Shown piece by piece: positions 42,574 through 50,350 of a stretch of DNA of 64,000 nt (the first letter of the stretch is position 1; each line of letters begins with the position of its first letter). The stretch covers positions 1 through 64,000 of the forward strand of contig JAHBYA010000008.1 of NCBI GenBank assembly GCA_019636195.1, written 5' to 3'. This stretch comes from Planctomycetota bacterium (GTDB lineage: Bacteria; Planctomycetota; UBA8742; UBA2392). Below the pieces are notes generated by a model. It saw nothing but the letters and a program-made list of their open reading frames with translations, searched no databases and was not told the origin of the DNA. The position numbers and the translations under genes are program-made.

Positions 42574-43377
42574 ATGGCCGAGTTTGACGGCGTGTTGTTT
42601 TCTGACCTTCACCTGTCGCCCGAATTGCCCGAGCTGACAGCGTTGTTCGACGCGTTTGTTGATCGCGTCGCCGGCACGCCCAGCGTTGCCTGCCTGGGCG
42701 ACCTGACCGAATACTGGATCGGACGGCAGCACCTGTTGCAGCCCTTCGGGCGTCATGTGTACGACCAGATGAAGCGGCTGTCCGACGGCGCGCGGGACGC
42801 GATTTTTGTGCCCGGCAACCGCGACTTTTTGTTCAGCGCGCAGGCCAGACAGGCTGGTTGGCGCGTGTTTGCCAATCGCTTTGAGGGCGACTTCTGCGGC
42901 ACCCGCGTGGCCTTTGAGCATGGCGACCGCTTCTGTACCGAAGACCGTCAGTACCAGCGCTTTCGCATGTGGTTCCGGCGACTGCCGTGGCGGCTTCTGG
43001 AAATGCTGATCAACGAAGAGCGCGGCCACCGGCTTGCCCGCAACCTGCGCTCTCGCAGCAAGGGCCACGTCGCGCGCAAGAACCCCAGTGCGTTCGGCAT
43101 CCAGCGCCGGCCCGTCGAGAGGCTTGTGTTTCGCGGCGCAAAGGTCATCGTGTGCGGCCATGTGCACACGCCGTTTTCGCGCAATTACCAGGGCGCAAAG
43201 GACATCGGGCGCCTGCATGTGATGAGCGACTGGCGCGATGACGGCGCGATCGTGTGCACCGTCAAGGACGGAAAGTTTGAACTGACGCGTTTTACCCGCA
43301 ACGGCTTTGAGCCGTTTGACGCGCCCAGTGAACAAAAAACCTATGCCGCGGCGGAGGCCGCCGCCGAACCCGAATGA
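42574..43377 (+). CDS. lpxH: LpxH-like UDP-2,3-diacylglucosamine pyrophosphatase (metallophosphoesterase)
   Basis: 267 aa. All five calcineurin-like metal motifs are present: SDLHL, GDLTEYWIG, GNRDFL, EHGDRFC and GHVHTP. The GDLxExWIG and GNRDF..HGDxxC spacing is that of LpxH, which cleaves UDP-2,3-diacylglucosamine to lipid X in lipid A synthesis; the next two genes make LPS heptose, supporting this. The protein is 25 residues longer than E. coli LpxH, with a basic insertion (RNLRSRSKGHVARKN) and an Ala/Glu tail. Stop and hldE start overlap (ATGA). A relaxed-specificity phosphoesterase is the alternative. Confidence 0.75.
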   Translation: MAEFDGVLFSDLHLSPELPELTALFDAFVDRVAGTPSVACLGDLTEYWIGRQHLLQPFGRHVYDQMKRLSDGARDAIFVPGNRDFLFSAQARQAGWRVFANRFEGDFCGTRVAFEHGDRFCTEDRQYQRFRMWFRRLPWRLLEMLINEERGHRLARNLRSRSKGHVARKNPSAFGIQRRPVERLVFRGAKVIVCGHVHTPFSRNYQGAKDIGRLHVMSDWRDDGAIVCTVKDGKFELTRFTRNGFEPFDAPSEQKTYAAAEAAAEPE

Positions 43378-44852
43378 CCACCCTCGACCTGATCTCGCTG
43401 ATTGACAACCTTGGCGCGCCCAAGGTGGCCGTAGTCGGCGACCTGATTCTTGACCATTACGTCTTCGGCAGTGTCTCGCGCATCAGCCCCGAAGCGCCCA
43501 TCCCCGTGCTGCACGTCACCCGCGAAGAAGACCGGCTGGGCGGCGCAGCCAACGTGGCCGCCAACATCCTTTCGCTGGGCGGGCGCTGCACGCTGGTCGG
43601 CGCGATCGGCGCCGATGAGCCGGGCAAGCGCTTCAGCGCCCTGTGCCGGCAGGCCAAGGGCCTTTCGCTGGCGGCGGCCAGGGCCCAGCGCCCGACGGTA
43701 CTGAAGACGCGCATGGTCAGCCAGAACCAGCAGATGCTGCGCGTGGATCGCGAACAACACGCCGAGTTGAGCCGCCACGAACTGGCCGAGGTGCGCGAGC
43801 GCGCAGTCAACGCGCTGGCCGGCGCGCGCGCGGTTGTGATCAGCGATTACGGCAAGGGCGTGGTCACGCCGCAGTCGGCGCAGGCGCTGATCAAGGCCGC
43901 GCGCAAGGCCAAAGTGCCCGTGATCGTGGACCCCAAGGGCCGCGACTACTCGCGCTACGGGGGCGCCACGGCGGTAACGCCCAACCGCGCCGAGGCTGAG
44001 CAGGCCACCGGCATGGATTGCTCCGGCATGGCCGGCGTGGAAGCCGCGGGCCGCGCGCTGGTCGAGTCGCTGGGGCTCAAGGCCGCAGTCATCACGCTGT
44101 CGGCGCAGGGCGTGGCGGTGATACCCGCAAGGGGCGAAATGGCGCACTTTCCGGCCAATGCGCGCAGCGTGTACGACGTGACCGGCGCGGGCGACACCTT
44201 TATCGCCGCGCTGACGCTGTGCGTGGCAGCGGGCGCGGACTTCAACACCGCGGCGCGCGTCGCCAACTACGCCGCGGCGCTCAAGGTCGCGCGCTTTGGC
44301 GCTGTGGCCATCACCCGGCAGGAGTTGCGCCGCAGCGTGACCGGCGCGCACGAAGGCTTTGACCACGCGGGCAAGGTGCTGGAAGCAGACGACCTGGCCA
44401 GGGCCCTGCAAAGCCACCGCGCGCGCGGGCAGAAGATCGTGTTCACGAACGGCTGCTTTGACCTGCTGCACCAGGGGCACGTGACGTACCTGAACTTCTG
44501 CCGCGGCCAGGGCGATGTGGTGGTGGTCGGCCTCAACAGCGACGCCAGCGTGCGGCGCCTGAAGGGGCCCGCGCGGCCCGTGAACGACGAGCAATCAAGG
44601 GCGCGCGTGCTGGCCGCCTTGAACGACGTGGATTATGTAAGCGTGTTCCAGCAGGACACACCCGAGCAACTGATCCGCGCGCTGGCGCCGGATGTGCTGG
44701 TCAAGGGCGAGGACTGGAGCGGCAAGAAAGTCGCCGGCGCCGACTTCGTGGAGCAGCGCGGCGGCAAGGTCGTGTTCGCGCCGTTTGTCGCCGGCAAAAG
44801 CACCACCGCCATGATCGACAAGGCAAACAAGGGCAGCAAACGCGGGTCGTGA
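43374..44852 (+). CDS. hldE: Bifunctional heptose 7-phosphate kinase / heptose 1-phosphate adenylyltransferase
   Basis: 492 aa. N-terminal PfkB-type kinase (residues 1 to about 315): GDLILDHYVFGSVSRISPEA, LGGAANVAANILSLGG and the catalytic DVTGAGDTFIAALTL. C-terminal nucleotidyltransferase (about 350-485): FTNGCFDLLHQGHVTYLNF with the HxGH motif, LNSDASVRRLKGPARPVNDE, and a KSTTAMIDK end. It phosphorylates D-glycero-beta-D-manno-heptose 7-phosphate and later activates the 1-phosphate with ATP for LPS inner core. Overlaps lpxH by 4 nt; gmhA follows 21 nt later. gmhB and hldD are not in this window. Confidence 0.95.
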   Translation: MTTLDLISLIDNLGAPKVAVVGDLILDHYVFGSVSRISPEAPIPVLHVTREEDRLGGAANVAANILSLGGRCTLVGAIGADEPGKRFSALCRQAKGLSLAAARAQRPTVLKTRMVSQNQQMLRVDREQHAELSRHELAEVRERAVNALAGARAVVISDYGKGVVTPQSAQALIKAARKAKVPVIVDPKGRDYSRYGGATAVTPNRAEAEQATGMDCSGMAGVEAAGRALVESLGLKAAVITLSAQGVAVIPARGEMAHFPANARSVYDVTGAGDTFIAALTLCVAAGADFNTAARVANYAAALKVARFGAVAITRQELRRSVTGAHEGFDHAGKVLEADDLARALQSHRARGQKIVFTNGCFDLLHQGHVTYLNFCRGQGDVVVVGLNSDASVRRLKGPARPVNDEQSRARVLAALNDVDYVSVFQQDTPEQLIRALAPDVLVKGEDWSGKKVAGADFVEQRGGKVVFAPFVAGKSTTAMIDKANKGSKRGS

Positions 44853-44873
44853 GTCCGCAGTCCGGAGCAAACC

Positions 44874-45458
44874 GTGACCGACAAACTTGCCGATGAGTTC
44901 AAACGCCAGCTTGCCGAAAGCGCCGAACTGAAACGTGCGCTGCTGCAAGACCACGCCGGCACCATGGCGGCGATTGCGCAGGCCATCATTGAAGCCTTCA
45001 AGGCCGGCAAGCGCGTGTATTTCTGCGGCAACGGCGGCAGCTTTACCGACGCGCACCACTTGGTCGGCGAGCTGGTCGGCCGCTACATGTACGACCGCCC
45101 GGCCCTGCCCGCTTTTGTGCTGGGCGCCGGCGTCGCGACACTGACAGCCGTCGGCAACGACTACGGCTACGAGCAGATCTTTTCACGCGAAGTAAAGGGC
45201 TGCGTCCAGCCGGGCGACGTCGTGGTGGGCCTGAGCACCAGTGGCAACAGCAAAAACGTCTGTGACGCGCTGGAGGCCGCCAAGGCGCGTGGCGCGGTTA
45301 CATTGGGCATGGCTGGCGCGAACAAGGCTCGCATTGACGAAGTTTGCAGCCATGTGCTGCACGTGCCCAGCACCCTCACGCCGCGCATCCAGGAATGCCA
45401 CATCGCGGTCGGCCACGTGATCTGCGACCTGGTAGAGCGCGCGTTGTTTCCCAAGTAG
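44874..45458 (+). CDS. gmhA: Phosphoheptose isomerase
   Basis: 194-aa SIS-domain enzyme converting sedoheptulose 7-phosphate to D-glycero-D-manno-heptose 7-phosphate. Motifs: FCGNGGSFTDAHHLVGELVG RY, FSREVKGCVQPGDVVVGLST SGNSKNV and the C-terminal IQECHIAVGHVICDLVE (metal/active-site His and Glu). The family usually reads GNGGSAADAQH; here SFTDAHH. GTG start at 44874 with CCGGAG 6 nt upstream. Supplies the substrate for HldE encoded just before. Confidence 0.95.
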   Translation: MTDKLADEFKRQLAESAELKRALLQDHAGTMAAIAQAIIEAFKAGKRVYFCGNGGSFTDAHHLVGELVGRYMYDRPALPAFVLGAGVATLTAVGNDYGYEQIFSREVKGCVQPGDVVVGLSTSGNSKNVCDALEAAKARGAVTLGMAGANKARIDEVCSHVLHVPSTLTPRIQECHIAVGHVICDLVERALFPK

Positions 45459-45501
45459 CGCATGGGGCAGGCACGGCCCTCTTTCGTTCAAGTACGTCCG
45501 A

Positions 45502-45507
45502 TAAACT
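45502..45507 (+). promoter_or_regulatory. TAAACT -10 candidate upstream of ChaN-like gene
   Basis: TAAACT 51 nt before ATG 45559; unlike the leaderless cases this would leave a leader of about 45 nt. The -35 is weak. Confidence 0.3.
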
Positions 45508-45558
45508 TCCGATTAGCTGGTACCGGCGCTGGCCGGGTGCTCCCCTTTCAGGTGTTCC

Positions 45559-47247
45559 ATGGCTGCGCGGGCTGAACTGATCGCGATCCAGCAGCGCCTC
45601 GTCGAGGAGCTGAAGGAGAGCATTTACGACACCGTCGGCCGCGACAACGACGAGATTGACCAGTACTACGATGAGTACCGCCGCGAGTTTCGCAGCGGCT
45701 ATGAGCGCGCGGCAAGCCGCGACGAGATTATCCAGCGCCTGATGCGCGCCGAGCTTGCGTACTTCGGCGACTACCACACCCTGCGCTCGTCCCAGACCGC
45801 GCAGCTTGACCTGCTGGAAGAATGCGCCCGGCGCGGCCGCCGCATCATCCTGTGCACCGAGATGGCCCACAGTTCAGACCAGCAGCACGTCACGGACTAC
45901 CTGCGCGGCGAAATTGACGACGAGGCCTTTCTGTGGCGCGTGAAGTGGGACACCAAGTGGGGCTTTCCCTGGAAAAGCTGGAGCCGCTACTTCCTGCTTG
46001 CCCGGCGCCACAACCTGCCGATTTTCGGCATCAACCTGCAAGCCGAAGGCGACGACGCCCTGCATGTGCGCGACCGCTACGGCGCCCGGCTGGTCAGCGC
46101 GCTGACCCAGCTTTACCCGGATCACCTGGTGGCCACGGTGTACGGCGACCTGCACATGGCGCCGACGCACCTGCCGGGGCAGGTGGAGAAAGAACTTGCC
46201 GAGTGGGGCGTGAAGCGCCGCAGCGTGTTCATCTACCAGAACAGCGAAACCCTGTACTGGAAGCTGGTCGAGCAGCACCTTGAGCACGTGGTCGATTACC
46301 TGAAGCTAAGGCGTGACGCCTACGTGCTGATGAACGCCACGCCGCTGGTCAAGTTCCAGAGCTTTGCCAACTGGCAGCACCGCCGTCACATCTCGCTGGC
46401 CCACGACGAGGACGAGCTTGAGTTCATCGGCGACACCGGCCTTGCCGAGCAGGTGGTCGGCTACATCCGCACCATCGGGGACTTCCTGGGCATTGAGCTG
46501 GAAGAACGCGATAACTTTGAACTCTATACCGCCGCCGACCTCGACCTGCTGGAAAACCTGGTCAAGCGCGGCATCTACACAGCCGCCGAAATGCAGGCCC
46601 TGAAAAGCTACATCGAGATGGCGGAAAGCGCCTTCTTTGAGCGCGCCCGCGTGCTGTACATCGGAAACTTCACCGTCGCCAACGCCGCCGAGGCCGCGGG
46701 GCGCTACATCCTTTCCGCGATGCGCCCGGTCAGCAAAGAGCCGGTGGCGGCGCGTGACGAGTTCTATGCCCGCTGCATGGTCGAAGCACTCGCTTACTTC
46801 TGCAGCAAGATCATCGACCCCGGCCGCGCCGCCCGCGACGAGGACGACTGGCGGCAGGTGCTGCAACGCTACGGTCGCCGCCGCAAGCTGGGGCGCATCC
46901 AGCGCCTTGACGTGCTGACCGCGCGCCTGTTCGTCAAGCACAAGGAATACGAACGCCGGGTGCTGGAAAGCGGCAGCTATGCCGGGCCGCCGGGCAAGCT
47001 GTTCGAGCTTGAGACCGACGAGCATGTGGCGCTGACGCGCGCGCTGGGCAGAGCCCTGGGCGAGCGCATGTTCGCGGCGCTGGGCGAAGAACTGGTCAGC
47101 CGCGAACAGATCGCGCAGGCCATGCAGGACCCGATTCGTGAGCCGGACGTCTCGCGCAACCGCTACTTTGACCTGCTGCGCGCGCTGGCGGGCCAGACCC
47201 GCCCCACCAGCACCCGCCACAAGCGCCTGCGCAGCTTTGACGAATAG
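45559..47247 (+). CDS. ChaN-like (Tiki/EreA superfamily) protein with long C-terminal domain
   Basis: 562 aa, cytoplasmic by appearance (no signal peptide). Residues about 60-260 carry a ChaN/haem-binding-uptake-like domain: YFGDYHTLRSSQTAQLDLLE, ILCTEMAHSSDQQHVTDYL, IFGINLQ and VYGDLHMAPTHLP, with the conserved D/H (GDxH) and E residues of this metal-dependent fold. The C-terminal roughly 300 residues (IGDTGLAEQVVGYIRTIGDF onward) are helical and unfamiliar; E. coli-type ChaN proteins are much shorter and lipid-anchored. Could be a peptidase/hydrolase rather than a haem protein. Own promoter region of 100 bp. Confidence 0.75.
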   Translation: MAARAELIAIQQRLVEELKESIYDTVGRDNDEIDQYYDEYRREFRSGYERAASRDEIIQRLMRAELAYFGDYHTLRSSQTAQLDLLEECARRGRRIILCTEMAHSSDQQHVTDYLRGEIDDEAFLWRVKWDTKWGFPWKSWSRYFLLARRHNLPIFGINLQAEGDDALHVRDRYGARLVSALTQLYPDHLVATVYGDLHMAPTHLPGQVEKELAEWGVKRRSVFIYQNSETLYWKLVEQHLEHVVDYLKLRRDAYVLMNATPLVKFQSFANWQHRRHISLAHDEDELEFIGDTGLAEQVVGYIRTIGDFLGIELEERDNFELYTAADLDLLENLVKRGIYTAAEMQALKSYIEMAESAFFERARVLYIGNFTVANAAEAAGRYILSAMRPVSKEPVAARDEFYARCMVEALAYFCSKIIDPGRAARDEDDWRQVLQRYGRRRKLGRIQRLDVLTARLFVKHKEYERRVLESGSYAGPPGKLFELETDEHVALTRALGRALGERMFAALGEELVSREQIAQAMQDPIREPDVSRNRYFDLLRALAGQTRPTSTRHKRLRSFDE

Positions 47248-47288
47248 CGCCTTCAACCTTTAGACAGGACTTTGCCGCCTGCGCGCGC

Positions 47289-47294
47289 TACATT
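47289..47294 (+). promoter_or_regulatory. -10 element, 6 nt before ATG 47301
   Basis: TACATT ends 6 nt before the start codon; no SD in the gap TGCGTT. Confidence 0.45.
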
Positions 47295-47300
47295 TGCGTT

Positions 47301-48539
47301 ATGCGACTCGCCGCCGTGCTTGCCATTCTGATCCTTGCCGCGACCGCGCAGGATGAGACCGCGTTTTCGGCTGTGCAGCTTGACGGCAAGCCGCTCCGCG
47401 ACATCACCGCCCGCAGCGTTACCGCGCACGGGGTGTACGTCACGCGCGGCAGCGGCGAGGCATCGTCCATCTGGTTCATCAACAGCCGGGGCCCGCAGCG
47501 CATTGAGCTGGATGGGCCTTCCACACTGTGGGACTTTCACGCCGCGTGCAGCTTCTGGACCGGCAGCGCCCTGCCCGGCGCATGGGCGACCGTGAAGACC
47601 GACGACGGCGAACGCGTCGTAAGCCTGACCGACGGCAAGGCGACAATCGTGACTACCCCCGACGGCAAGCCGCTCACCGGCGTGCGCCTGCGCGCCGCCA
47701 GCGAAAGCCTGTGCGCCGTGGTCACGCGCCACGAAGGCCTTGACCGCGTGTGGAAGCTCAAGGGCGCATCCGCCGAGGCCATGCCCCTTGAGGCGCGGTA
47801 CAGCCGCGGCGCAACAAGACTGGTCGCCGCCGGCGCGCGGCTGCTGCTGTACACCCGCGAGCAGAACAGCCCGGACGGCGACAACCGCCGGTTGCTGGCA
47901 ACCCGCGACAACCAGTTCAAGGCGGTCATGGAGGGCGATGAGCCGGTGCGGGATGAGCCCACGATGCTGGACGGCAGCATGCGCTTTGAGATCGCGCTTG
48001 TCGGCACGACGCGGCTGTGGCGCGGCGGCGAAACGGACGCTCTTTTGACCGTGCCGCCGGACACGCGGGTCGTGAATGCGGTCGTGCGCGATGGCGCGGC
48101 GTGGGCCGACCTTGCGCTTACGGCCGCGCGCCGGCGCGTCGCCCGTGAAGTGGAAGGCAAGCTGGTTGAGTTCAGGCGTGAAGAAAAACAGCCCGTGGTC
48201 AATGAGTCGCTGTTCGTGAACGGGCAGGTGTTTTCATGCGGCGGCGGCCAATGCTGGGAGCAGTTGCCTGACGGCAAACGCCGCCGGCTCACGTTCGATG
48301 ACGAGGCGCTGCCCTACCTGCAATACACAGCCGGCGGGCGCGTCACGCTGGTGACGGGCTACCAGTACCTTGCACCGGCGGTGTTTGCGCTGCGCGACGG
48401 TGAGCTGGTGGCGATACCTGCCCCATTTGAAACCCGCCCCAAGGCGCACTTTCCGGCGGTTACGGATGAAGGCGCCTACCTGTTCGCGAGCGACGACAAC
48501 AAAGTCTGGCGCGTGTACCGCATGCCGCTGGCGGATTAA
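47301..48539 (+). CDS. Secreted hypothetical protein (412 aa)
   Basis: Signal peptide RLAAVLAILILAATAQ with cleavage near residue 17. The mature part is beta-rich with repeating strand patterns (GVYVTRGSGEASSIWFINSR, LLLYTREQNSPDGDNRRLLA, GAYLFASDDNKVWRVYRMPL), compatible with an irregular beta-propeller. No catalytic motif or family recognised. The start is set by the predicted leaderless promoter. Faces the porin cluster, with two hairpins between them. Confidence 0.75.
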   Translation: MRLAAVLAILILAATAQDETAFSAVQLDGKPLRDITARSVTAHGVYVTRGSGEASSIWFINSRGPQRIELDGPSTLWDFHAACSFWTGSALPGAWATVKTDDGERVVSLTDGKATIVTTPDGKPLTGVRLRAASESLCAVVTRHEGLDRVWKLKGASAEAMPLEARYSRGATRLVAAGARLLLYTREQNSPDGDNRRLLATRDNQFKAVMEGDEPVRDEPTMLDGSMRFEIALVGTTRLWRGGETDALLTVPPDTRVVNAVVRDGAAWADLALTAARRRVAREVEGKLVEFRREEKQPVVNESLFVNGQVFSCGGGQCWEQLPDGKRRRLTFDDEALPYLQYTAGGRVTLVTGYQYLAPAVFALRDGELVAIPAPFETRPKAHFPAVTDEGAYLFASDDNKVWRVYRMPLAD

Positions 48540-48545
48540 ACGGGG

Positions 48546-48575
48546 CCGGGGGCAGCTGGCGATCGCCGCCCCCGG
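48546..48575 (+). terminator. GC-rich hairpin after the 412-aa gene
   Basis: CCGGGGGC (48546-48553) pairs with GCCCCCGG (48568-48575), followed by TTCC. Confidence 0.55.
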
Positions 48576-48620
48576 TTCCAGGATCATACAAGGCATGGCA
48601 TGAACCCTGGAGAACCCGCA

Positions 48621-48643
48621 TGGGGGCGCGTCGCGCGCCCCCA
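48621..48643 (-). terminator. Hairpin after first porin gene
   Basis: TGGGGGCGCG/CGCGCCCCCA, a 10-bp perfect stem with a TCG loop, 13 nt beyond the minus-strand porin stop. Confidence 0.6.
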
Positions 48644-48656
48644 CTGGTTGACTGAC

Positions 48657-50099
48657 TTAGAAGATCCACTGAAGTTGCAGGCGGATGATCCACAGGTCGT
48701 TGTAGTCCGCGCCGCGGTTCAGGTGGAACGGCTGGCTGCTGAAGGCATGGCGCTGCGGCGGCGTGTTGTAGATGCCAAGCAGTGTGCTGCCCTGTGCCGC
48801 GAATGCCAGCTGCTGGCTGACCATCAGGATGTCAAAGGTCAGCTTCAGGTTGTCGCCGTGGATGAAGTAGTTGACGCTCAAGCCCAGCTCGTTGGCGTCA
48901 GGACGCACAGCCAGGAAGCGGGTCTTGGACGAGTTGCTGCCCTTGGCCCACACTTCGTCTGAGTCAACGTGATCCCAGCGGATGCCAACGTTCAACTGCT
49001 GGGGCAGGATAAAGTACGCAACCAGGAAGCTGAAGCCGTAGTCGGTCAGGTTGCCGGTGGCTGTGCGTGTGCCGGGCTCGTCACGCTGCGGGTTGAACTT
49101 GTTGCGCCCGCGGTTGTGGAACTCGGTGTGGCGCATGTGGAACTCGATGTCCACGCTCAGGCCGTAGAACCGGAAGTGCCCGTCCAGCGCGACGTGCATG
49201 GTGTCCTGCCAGGTGCGGCTGCGGGTTGAGGCCGTGGCGCCTGATGCGGTGTCGCCACGCAGGTCACCGGCGCTGAAGCCGCTGATGAACCAGTTGAAGC
49301 CCAGGCCGATCGCGAACAGGATCTTGTCCATCTCTTCCTTGCTGCGCATGTCGTTCATGCCGCGCTTGACTTCGCCCAGCGGGTGCGTTTCAAGCCGCAG
49401 GTTGATCATCATTTCTCCGTCCACGAGGGCGCCGAACGATTCGGTCGGCAGAGCCTGGTCGGCGTTGCGGAAGTCGGTGTTGGCCTTCAGCACGCCGTTG
49501 TAGATGCCGATCCAGTACTTCAGCCAGCTCACGTCTTCGCCCACCGTGCCGTCGAGCGTGATGCCCTTGGCGAAGTCCTGGTTGAAGACCTCATTGTTGT
49601 AGCCGCGTTCAACAAACTGCTGGGCGCCGCTGCTGACGGCTTCTTCCCAGTTGAACTGCAGCTTGGTCTGGCCTGCCGTGATGTTGATGTACTGCATGAT
49701 CGCCCAGCGAAAGCTGGCTTCTTCAATGATGTTGGCGCCGCCCGCCCACGTCAGGGTCAGGTTGTACTGAAAGTCCTTGTCGAAGATGTAGCCCTTGAAA
49801 TTGGTCTTGGCCCGGCGCACACGGAAGTTGATGAAGGTGCGCCCGTTGGTGCCGTCCGGACCGTTCGCCACCTCGGTCTGGTAGGTCAACCTGAACTGGA
49901 TGCGGGTCGAGATCGCGAGGCTGAAGCCGTCAGTCTTGATCTGCAGACCGCTCTTGCCCAGCTTGGTCTCGGGGCCTTCGCCTCCGCTGCGTTCAATCAC
50001 GCCGATGTCGTCGGCGTCGCTGTCCTGCGCCATCGCCGGCGCAGCCAGCGTGCTCGCGCCCACCATGAGCGCCAGCACTACTGCCCAATACTTTGCCAT
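48657..50099 (-). CDS. Outer-membrane porin (phosphate-selective porin O/P-like), copy A
   Basis: 480 aa from ATG 50099 (AAGGAGA 7 nt upstream). Signal peptide AKYWAVVLALMVGASTLAAPA ends at MAQ. A mature acidic N-terminus is followed by a 16- to 18-stranded barrel pattern: GFSLAISTRIQFRLTYQTEV, INFRVRRAKTNFKGYIFDKD, FQYNLTLTWAGGANIIEEAS, DLWIIRLQLQWIF at the end (terminal Phe, the BAM signal). The IxFRxRRxxxxxxGxxxxxxxF pattern matches the OprO/OprP family (Pfam Porin_O_P). Paralogous to the next gene; each has its own SD and leader. Confidence 0.85.
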   Translation of the reverse strand: MAKYWAVVLALMVGASTLAAPAMAQDSDADDIGVIERSGGEGPETKLGKSGLQIKTDGFSLAISTRIQFRLTYQTEVANGPDGTNGRTFINFRVRRAKTNFKGYIFDKDFQYNLTLTWAGGANIIEEASFRWAIMQYINITAGQTKLQFNWEEAVSSGAQQFVERGYNNEVFNQDFAKGITLDGTVGEDVSWLKYWIGIYNGVLKANTDFRNADQALPTESFGALVDGEMMINLRLETHPLGEVKRGMNDMRSKEEMDKILFAIGLGFNWFISGFSAGDLRGDTASGATASTRSRTWQDTMHVALDGHFRFYGLSVDIEFHMRHTEFHNRGRNKFNPQRDEPGTRTATGNLTDYGFSFLVAYFILPQQLNVGIRWDHVDSDEVWAKGSNSSKTRFLAVRPDANELGLSVNYFIHGDNLKLTFDILMVSQQLAFAAQGSTLLGIYNTPPQRHAFSSQPFHLNRGADYNDLWIIRLQLQWIF

Positions 50100-50291
50100 G
50101 AATACTCTCCTTTTCTCCGGATCTGAGTGCATGCCTGCACGGGAATGGCGGGCAGGGTGTACGCGAAGATCGCCGGAATCAACGGCGAACATGCGGATTG
50201 AACAAACTTGAATCGGCTCTAAACCCGCTTCTGGCAAGGCTTTCACGGCGTCTTGATTCCGCCTTCATGCGCGTGTGTTGCGGCACAACAT

Positions 50292-50325
50292 GAAGGGGGC
50301 CAGCCGGCGATAGCTGCCCCCCTTC
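50292..50325 (-). terminator. Hairpin after second porin gene
   Basis: A 13-bp inverted repeat with one C-C mismatch (GAAGGGGGC.. / ..GCCCCCCTTC) 25-60 nt beyond the stop of porin copy B, separating the two copies' transcripts. Confidence 0.55.
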
Positions 50326-50350
50326 GCTGTCGCGCATGGCATGCCGACGT

